Below, one piece after another: positions 58,929 through 64,000 of a stretch of 64,000 nt of DNA (its first letter is position 1; each line of letters starts with the position of its first letter). The DNA is taken from NCBI RefSeq assembly GCF_001620365.2, contig NZ_LQMT02000022.1:225177-289176 (forward strand), read 5' to 3'. Below the pieces are notes generated by a model. That model saw only the letters and a program-made list of their open reading frames with translations, made no database searches and was not told the DNA's origin. The translations under genes and the position numbers were made by a program. Origin of the DNA: Amycolatopsis keratiniphila subsp. keratiniphila (GTDB lineage Bacteria > Actinomycetota > Actinomycetes > Mycobacteriales > Pseudonocardiaceae).

Positions 58929-59915
58929 ATGAGGTCCTTCGGCGCGGTGGATCCGGTCAAGGTGGCGCTCGCCGGGCTCACCACGATGGCCCTCGGGATG
59001 GCGGCGGCGCTCAACGCGGATGCCCTGCCGGTGATCGGCGGCGGCACCACGTATTCCGCCGAATTCTCCGACGCGGGCGGGCTGCGCGCCGACAACGACG
59101 TCCGGATCGCCGGGGTGAAGGTCGGCAAGGTGTCCGAGATCGACCTCGAAGGCGATCGCGTGCTCGTCTCCTTCCGGGTGAAGGACGCTTGGGTCGGCGA
59201 CGCCACGAGCGCGTCCATCCAGATCAAGAACGTCCTCGGGCAGAAGTACTTGGCGCTCGACCCGCGCGGCGAAGCGATCCTTGACCCCGGAGAACCGATC
59301 CCGCTGCGGCGGACCACCGCGCCATACGACGTCCTTGAAGCGTTTCGGGATTTGTCGAAAACCGTCGACGCCATCGACGTCGGTCAATTGGCGAAAAGCT
59401 TCGACACGATTTCCGCGACTTTCGCCGATACGCCTGCCGACGTCCGCTCCGCGCTCGACGGCATCGCGAAGCTCTCCGGCACCATCGCCTCCCGGGACCG
59501 GCAGCTCCGGACGCTCGTCGCGAACACACGTCAGGTTTCGCAGACCCTCGTCGACCGCGACACCGAGGCCCAGCGGCTGATCGAGGACGGCAACGCGCTG
59601 CTGCGCGCGATCTCCACCCGGCAGCAGGCGATCAAAGACCTGCTCGACGGCTCGAAACGGCTCGCGACCGCGCTCGACGGCATCATCGCCGACAACGACG
59701 GGCAACTGGGCCCGGTGCTCGAACAGCTCGACCGGCTGACGTCGATGCTCCAGCGCAATCAGGATTCGCTGGCCAAGGGGATCGCCGCGTTCGCGCCGGC
59801 GATCCGGGTGCTCACCAACGTCGCTGGCAACGGCCGCTGGATCGACGGCTACCTGTGCGGGCTGGTCCTGCCCACGTTCGGACCGCTCAACGAAAAGGGC
59901 TGCTTCGAGAAGTGA
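58929..59915 (+). CDS. Orphan MCE family protein
   Basis: 328 aa from ATG 58929 behind GAGGTGAG. One N-terminal membrane helix (KVALAGLTTMALGMAAALNAD) precedes an MCE domain (TYSAEFSDAGGLRADNDVRIAGVKVGKVSEIDLEGDRVLVSFRV). The C-terminal half is an amphipathic coiled region. MCE proteins form lipid-import conduits, usually in yrbE-mce operons of eight genes. Here the gene stands alone. Confidence 0.85.
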   Translation: MRSFGAVDPVKVALAGLTTMALGMAAALNADALPVIGGGTTYSAEFSDAGGLRADNDVRIAGVKVGKVSEIDLEGDRVLVSFRVKDAWVGDATSASIQIKNVLGQKYLALDPRGEAILDPGEPIPLRRTTAPYDVLEAFRDLSKTVDAIDVGQLAKSFDTISATFADTPADVRSALDGIAKLSGTIASRDRQLRTLVANTRQVSQTLVDRDTEAQRLIEDGNALLRAISTRQQAIKDLLDGSKRLATALDGIIADNDGQLGPVLEQLDRLTSMLQRNQDSLAKGIAAFAPAIRVLTNVAGNGRWIDGYLCGLVLPTFGPLNEKGCFEK

Positions 59916-59925
59916 GCGGCCTCCG

Positions 59926-60348
59926 TCAGGGCTTCGTCCGACGCAGCCAGAACAGCCCGATCACCGGAAGCACCAGCGGGATGAAGAGGTAGCCCTGCCC
60001 GTACACCGACCACACGGTGGCGTGCGGGAAGGCCTCGCGGTCGAAGAGGCTGAACGTGCCGACGGTCAGCACGCCGGCCAGCTCGACGCCGCAGGCGATC
60101 AGCGCGATCCGCCACCAGCCCGCGCCGCGGCGGGCCAGCGCCACGGTGGCCAGCAGGTAGACGACGGCCGCGAACGCGGAGAGGGCGTACGCCAGCGGGG
60201 CTTCGCCGAATTTGGTGCTGATCTGCACGGCGGCGCGTGAGGTCGCCGCCAGCGCGAAGATCGCGTACACGGCGACCAGGATCCGTCCCGGGCCGGAGGC
60301 CTTGTCCGTCGCGGTGTCCACCGTCTTCTCCTCGGTTTCTTCAGGCAC
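59926..60348 (-). CDS. Conserved multi-pass membrane protein
   Basis: 140 aa from GTG 60348; overlaps the upstream membrane gene by 8 nt. Four hydrophobic helices are evident (VAVYAIFALAATSRAA, YALSAFAAVVYLLATVALA, RIALIACGVELAGVLTVG, FIPLVLPVIGLFWL). No family is named with confidence. Convergent with the MCE gene. Confidence 0.7.
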   Translation of the reverse strand: MPEETEEKTVDTATDKASGPGRILVAVYAIFALAATSRAAVQISTKFGEAPLAYALSAFAAVVYLLATVALARRGAGWWRIALIACGVELAGVLTVGTFSLFDREAFPHATVWSVYGQGYLFIPLVLPVIGLFWLRRTKP

Positions 60349-60706
60349 TTGCGCCCGCCCAGACCTCGTGCAGCCGGAGCACCATCACCGGGATGGCGAG
60401 GCAGGCGATGCCGAGGATCGCGGTGCTCGCCCGGGTGCGCTCGGCCAGCGCCCAGAAGGTCCCGAGCGGGAGCACGACCAGGCAGCCGATCAGGTACGCG
60501 AGATAGGTGGCCATGCTGCCGGGGCGGCCGCCGCCGATCAGCAGGACGACCCCGATCACGAGCTGGGCCACCAGGAGGACTTCGAGCACGGCGAGGCCGG
60601 CGAGCAGCGCGTTGTCCGGCAGCTTCTTGCGTGCCGCCTGGACGAAACTCCACACCGCGACCAGCGCCGCGCAGATCGCGACGGTCACCGCGAACCCTGT
60701 GATCAC
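60341..60706 (-). CDS. Conserved multi-pass membrane protein
   Basis: 121 aa from ATG 60706. Helices at residues ~3-24, 38-60, 65-87 and 95-113 (GFAVTVAICAALVAVWSFV, LLAGLAVLEVLLVAQLVIGVVLLI, and others). It is cotranscribed with the following 140-aa membrane protein. Together they look like a two-component membrane unit. No function is known. Confidence 0.7.
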   Translation of the reverse strand: MITGFAVTVAICAALVAVWSFVQAARKKLPDNALLAGLAVLEVLLVAQLVIGVVLLIGGGRPGSMATYLAYLIGCLVVLPLGTFWALAERTRASTAILGIACLAIPVMVLRLHEVWAGASA

Positions 60707-61132
60707 GTCGGCCTCCTTACCCGCTCCACCGGCGACAACGTACCTCCGGGCGGATCACCGCCGACGGGCGACCGGTGGGCCGCGTGGCGGGCGCCACGGG
60801 CCGGGGCAGTGGTCCAGACCTCGGGTGAATAGATCACGAAACGCGGCGGATTGGCGCACTGTCAATTCCCTCGTGCGTTATTGCGTTCGGCGCCTCGACC
60901 TGGGATTACGACGCCGGTTCGTTCCTGTTACACACCGACCGGGTGGTTGGAATCCGAGTTGATCTCACGCTGGGTACCCCTACCATTCGGTAGTTTTCGA
61001 ATTCACGTCCCTGAACAGCCCATCCGAACCCCCGATATGGCGGATTGGCCGTTCGGGGTCCGGCGGGTGGAATATTCTGCATCGCGATGGTGCACATGGC
61101 CCATCCGATTGGTGCCAAGGAGGGGCTGCTCG
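60707..61132. other. Upstream region of the lanthipeptide locus
   Basis: About 425 bp without a convincing gene, less GC-rich than the flanks. CTACC/GGTAG forms a small hairpin near 60979-60992. The lanthipeptide promoter is presumably here; no -10 or -35 could be fixed. Confidence 0.5.
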
Positions 61133-63673
61133 ATGGACGTCCGGTACGAAGCGTATTGCTTCGCCGATCCACTGTTCTTCGATGAACAGCGGGAAACGGG
61201 GGACGCCGCCGACGATTTCGCCTCCCTGCTGCCCGCTCCCGGGGACGGTTGGCGCACCGGAGTGCGCGGAGTGTGGCGGTTGTTGCACCCTGTTGCTCGA
61301 AACCTTCCCTTGCAGGGCTGGAAAATCCACGTGTCGGCAGGTCTGGGCAACGCCGAGCGGGTGCTCGTGAAGGTGCACGAGCATTGTGTCGAGCACGCCG
61401 TGTCCTACAAGCATCTGCGTTCGCGGACGACTCTGCTTGCCAGGAATTCGAAATACGCCCCGCGTGACGGAAGCGGTAAGTTACTGACTCTTTATCCAGC
61501 TGACAACAACGAGCTCGAGCGTGTTCTCGCGGCGTTGTCGGCGAAGCTCGAGGGCGAACCAGGGGCGTACATTCTCAGTGATCTTCGGTATGGTGCCGGG
61601 CCGCTCTACGTCCGCTACGGCGGATTCGCCGAGCAATGGGTCGAACTCGACGGCAAGCGGGTTCTCGCGATACGCAAACCGGACGGGACGCTGGTCCCGG
61701 ACAAGCGCGAACCGACCTTCTCCGTACCCGACTGGGTGACGATTCCGGAGTTCCTCGCGCCTCATCTCGCAGCTCGCAAGAGCGGCGGTGCGGATCAGTT
61801 CCCCTATCAGGTGAAAAGTTCTCTGCACTTCTCCAACGGCGGCGGCGTGTACCTCGCCGACCGGAAATCCGACGACGAACGTGTGGTCCTCAAGGAGGCC
61901 AGGCCGTTCGCCGGCCTGGACCGCGACGAGGTCGACGCCGTCGAGCGTCTCCGCCGTGAGCACGAGGTGCTGGAGCGCTTGAAGGGCATCGACGGCATCC
62001 CTACCGCCTACGACCGCTTCACCGTCTGGGAGCACCACTTCCTGGCGATGGAGTACATGCCCGGCGTCTCGCTCGGTAACTGGCTCGCCCGCAACTATCC
62101 GCTCACCCGGCGCGACACCACCGAGGCCGACATCGCCGCGTACACCCGACGCGCGCTGGCGCTGGTCCGGCGGGTGGAGGCGATGGTCGGCGAGGTGCAC
62201 GGCCGCGGGATCGTCTTCGGCGACCTGCATTCGCTGAACATCCTGGTGGACGGGGACGACGACAACGTCTCCTTGATCGACTTCGAGATGGCGTCCGACA
62301 TCGAAAGCGGCACCCGGCCCGCGCTCGGCGCGCCCGGCTTCCGCGCCCCGAGGGACCGGAACGGGTTCGAGGTCGACGAGTACGCGCTCGCCGTCCTGAA
62401 GCTGTGGATCTTCCTGCCGCTCACGACGCTCCTGGAGCTCGCCCCTGCGAAGCTGCGCGGGCTCGCGGACTTCGTCCAGCGGCGCTTCGACGTCCCGGAG
62501 GGCTACGCCGACTCGATCGTCGCGGAGCTCGCGCCCCGGAACGTGCCGCCGCTCACGAGCAGCACGGAGCTGGACCAGGAACGACCGGACTGGGCGCTGG
62601 TCCGCAAGCAGATCATCGAGGCGATCCTCGCCAGCGCGACCCCTGAGCGCACCGACCGGCTCTTCCCCGGCGACATCGAGCAGTTCCGCGTCGGCGGAGC
62701 GTGCTTCGGCTACGGCGCGGCCGGCGTCCTCCACGCCCTGCACGGGGCAGGCCATCGGCATCCCGCCCACGAGCGTTGGCTGCTGGACTCGATCCGCCGC
62801 GATCCGCCCGGACGGCCGGGGTTCTACGACGGCTCGTACGGAATCGCGTACGTCCTCGAAGAGCTCGGATACCGGGACGAGGCCACCAAGCTCTTGGCGG
62901 CGTCGGCGACGCTGGTCGAGCAGACCACCGACCACGGTCTGGAAGGCGGCTTGTCCGGGATCGGGCTCACCCAGCTGCACTTCGCGGTGGCGCGCAAGGA
63001 CAACGAGTTCGGCAGGCAGGCGCTCGCCACCGCCGTCCGGCTCGCGGAAGCACTCGAGATCGCCGACCCGCCCGGCGACTTCGGCCGCGCCGGGCTGCTC
63101 AACGGCTGGTCCGGTCCGGCGCTGCTGTTCGTGCGGCTGTTCGAACGCACCCGCGAAGAGGGCTGGCTGTCCTTCGCCGACCAGGCGCTGGAGCGGGACA
63201 TCGAGGAATGCGTCGAGTCCGACGACGGCTCGCTGCAGGTCCGCGACGGCGAGACCCGGACGTTGCCCTACGTGGGTGTCGGCAGCGCCGGGATCCTCAT
63301 GGTCGCCGAGGAACTCGCGAAGCACCGTCCGGACGCGAAGGCGTTGAAGAGCCTTCCCGGCCTGCGTGAAGCGTGCCGCGGCGAGTTCGTCATCCATCCC
63401 GGGCTGTTGTTCGGGCGGGGCGGGCTGATGACCGCGCTGGCCATGGGCGCCGAACCGGATCAGCGCGTCCGCGACGCCATCGACCTGCATCTTTCCCGGC
63501 TGGCCTGGTACGCGGTGCCGTACAAGGGCGGTCTGGCGTTCCCGGGCAACCAGCTGCTGCGGCTGTCGATGGACGTCGTCACCGGCGGCGCGGGCGTCCT
63601 GCTCGCCTTGGCCGCCACCCTGGACGGGAAGGCCGCGCTGCCTTTCCTGTCCTCCCGAACTGCCGTCCGATGA
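61133..63673 (+). CDS. Class III lanthipeptide synthetase LanKC
   Basis: 846 aa from ATG 61133 behind AAGGAGGGG. Order fits LanKC: an N-terminal phosphothreonine/serine lyase (~1-220), a Ser/Thr kinase (~225-500) with Asp364 and Asn369 in the DLHSLN catalytic loop and Asp383 in LIDFE, then a LanC-like cyclase (~530-846). The cyclase lacks the zinc Cys/Cys/His triad, as expected for class III. It would phosphorylate, eliminate and cyclise the downstream precursor to labionin or lanthionine. It lies directly ahead of the precursor gene. Confidence 0.92.
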   Translation: MDVRYEAYCFADPLFFDEQRETGDAADDFASLLPAPGDGWRTGVRGVWRLLHPVARNLPLQGWKIHVSAGLGNAERVLVKVHEHCVEHAVSYKHLRSRTTLLARNSKYAPRDGSGKLLTLYPADNNELERVLAALSAKLEGEPGAYILSDLRYGAGPLYVRYGGFAEQWVELDGKRVLAIRKPDGTLVPDKREPTFSVPDWVTIPEFLAPHLAARKSGGADQFPYQVKSSLHFSNGGGVYLADRKSDDERVVLKEARPFAGLDRDEVDAVERLRREHEVLERLKGIDGIPTAYDRFTVWEHHFLAMEYMPGVSLGNWLARNYPLTRRDTTEADIAAYTRRALALVRRVEAMVGEVHGRGIVFGDLHSLNILVDGDDDNVSLIDFEMASDIESGTRPALGAPGFRAPRDRNGFEVDEYALAVLKLWIFLPLTTLLELAPAKLRGLADFVQRRFDVPEGYADSIVAELAPRNVPPLTSSTELDQERPDWALVRKQIIEAILASATPERTDRLFPGDIEQFRVGGACFGYGAAGVLHALHGAGHRHPAHERWLLDSIRRDPPGRPGFYDGSYGIAYVLEELGYRDEATKLLAASATLVEQTTDHGLEGGLSGIGLTQLHFAVARKDNEFGRQALATAVRLAEALEIADPPGDFGRAGLLNGWSGPALLFVRLFERTREEGWLSFADQALERDIEECVESDDGSLQVRDGETRTLPYVGVGSAGILMVAEELAKHRPDAKALKSLPGLREACRGEFVIHPGLLFGRGGLMTALAMGAEPDQRVRDAIDLHLSRLAWYAVPYKGGLAFPGNQLLRLSMDVVTGGAGVLLALAATLDGKAALPFLSSRTAVR

Positions 63674-63712
63674 GGACGGTGGACCAAGAGGTAACTAGTG
63701 AAAGGGAACACC

Positions 63713-63856
63713 ATGGAACTGGTTCTCGACCTGCAGGCCCTGGAAGCCCCCGAGGTTCTCGAAGGCGGCGGCGGTGGCAGCCACGGCGGCGCGAGCAACC
63801 TCAGCCTGCTGGCCTCCTGCGCGAACAGCACCGTCAGCCTGCTGACCTGCCACTGA
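63713..63856 (+). CDS. AmfS/SapB-like class III lanthipeptide precursor
   Basis: 47 aa from ATG 63713 behind AAAGGGA. The leader MELVLDLQALEAPEVLEG has the L-x-L-Q motif required for class III processing. The core carries two ring patterns: Ser28-x-x-Ser31-x4-Cys36 and Ser39-x-x-Ser42-x3-Cys46, against S-x-x-S-x3-C twice in SapB. The first ring motif is one residue larger than in SapB. A GGGGG-rich linker separates leader and core. It lies 39 nt after the synthetase gene. Confidence 0.9.
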   Translation: MELVLDLQALEAPEVLEGGGGGSHGGASNLSLLASCANSTVSLLTCH

Positions 63857-63871
63857 GTCACGGCTGAGCAC

Positions 63872-63920
63872 TGAAGGCGCGGGAGCGGCACAGGCCAAGT
63901 GCGCCGCTCCCGCGCCTTCA
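63872..63920 (+). terminator. Strong 18-bp terminator after the lanthipeptide gene
   Basis: TGAAGGCGCGGGAGCGGC (63872-63889) pairs exactly with its inverse (63903-63920) around a 13-nt loop, followed by TTTT. It would end the LanKC-precursor transcript. Confidence 0.85.
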
Positions 63921-63972
63921 TTTTGCCTTCCGGTTCATCTCGTTGGGATCACGGTGTGAGGAGCGGGTCGGG

Positions 63973-64000
63973 TGGGTCGTGAGTGGCGATTCGGGTTAGA
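63973..64000. repeat. Palindrome family GGGTCGTGAGTG, truncated copy
   Basis: GGTGGGTCGTGAGTGGCGAT starts at about 63973, then TCGGGTTAGA at the window end. It matches the left arm and loop of the copies at 44240 and 52962; the right arm lies past the window end. Confidence 0.6.

Noticed and set aside
61481..63490. 669-codon minus-strand frame opposite LanKC
   Set aside because: LanKC kinase and cyclase motifs are all on the plus strand; the antisense frame has no motif.
1..64000. Riboswitches, rRNA genes, or additional tRNA genes
   Set aside because: None could be supported by structure or sequence beyond the tRNA-Lys and its remnant.

Overview
The window is high-GC actinobacterial DNA. 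Dense high-GC coding, GTG/TTG starts, an actinomycete integrative and conjugative element (AICE), an OhrR/PadR/MCE/CHAT gene mix and a class III lanthipeptide locus point to a Pseudonocardiaceae member, most likely Amycolatopsis or a close relative. The genus is inferred from family knowledge; no 16S gene is present.

Layout. 0-4.1 kb: a translationally coupled sigma factor, beta-sandwich protein and CHAT (caspase-like) protease operon. 4.1-9.4 kb: intergenic repeats, a pair of inverted DnaA-box-like sites, an SRPBCC protein, a FUSC-type exporter, a membrane pYEATS protein, a small protein behind a perfect LexA/SOS box, a TauD-type dioxygenase and a small MT0933-like protein. 9.4-22.6 kb: ordinary chromosomal genes (tyrA, padR-fadH, a DUF574 methyltransferase, divergent ohrR and esterase, secreted esterase, MpaB-like oxygenase, serine hydrolase, DUF4383, a duplicated-domain lipoprotein, pcaB, DinB).

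22.7-34.4 kb: a complete AICE in tRNA-Lys(UUU), bounded by 38-bp identical att cores. One coupled minus-strand operon carries a zinc-ribbon protein, FtsK/TraB translocase, hypothetical protein, Rep, Xis and Int. A second block has a Pra-like activator, small proteins, a flavoprotein and an XRE-TPR regulator. The cargo near attR is an AT-richer AlbA_2/HATPase protein and a membrane protein. Directly beyond attR, a 6.3-kb stretch with a two-adaptor MacB-like efflux operon ends at a degenerate tRNA-Lys-like 3' end (34 of 38 att bases kept), which suggests an older, adjacent island.

41.2-60.7 kb: secreted EEP-like protein, leucine-rich-repeat-variant protein, hydrolase preceded by a 16-codon upstream ORF, amidohydrolase, a 1477-aa WXG/RHS polymorphic toxin whose C-terminus carries the CD38/ADP-ribosyl-cyclase active-site pattern, NCS2 nucleobase permease, trypsin-like protease, cold-shock protein, GNAT, a NarL-type two-component pair, secreted alpha/beta hydrolase, SDR/MerR divergent pair with a textbook 19-bp-spacer MerR operator, an orphan MCE protein and two membrane proteins. 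61.1-63.9 kb: LanKC synthetase and an AmfS/SapB-like precursor, ending in a strong terminator; export and regulatory genes would lie beyond the window.

The most notable items are the RHS-CD38 toxin with no recognisable adjacent immunity gene, the lanthipeptide with one enlarged ring motif, the tandem tRNA-Lys islands, the SOS-boxed leaderless small gene, the sigma-CHAT operon, and two families of repeated palindromes.
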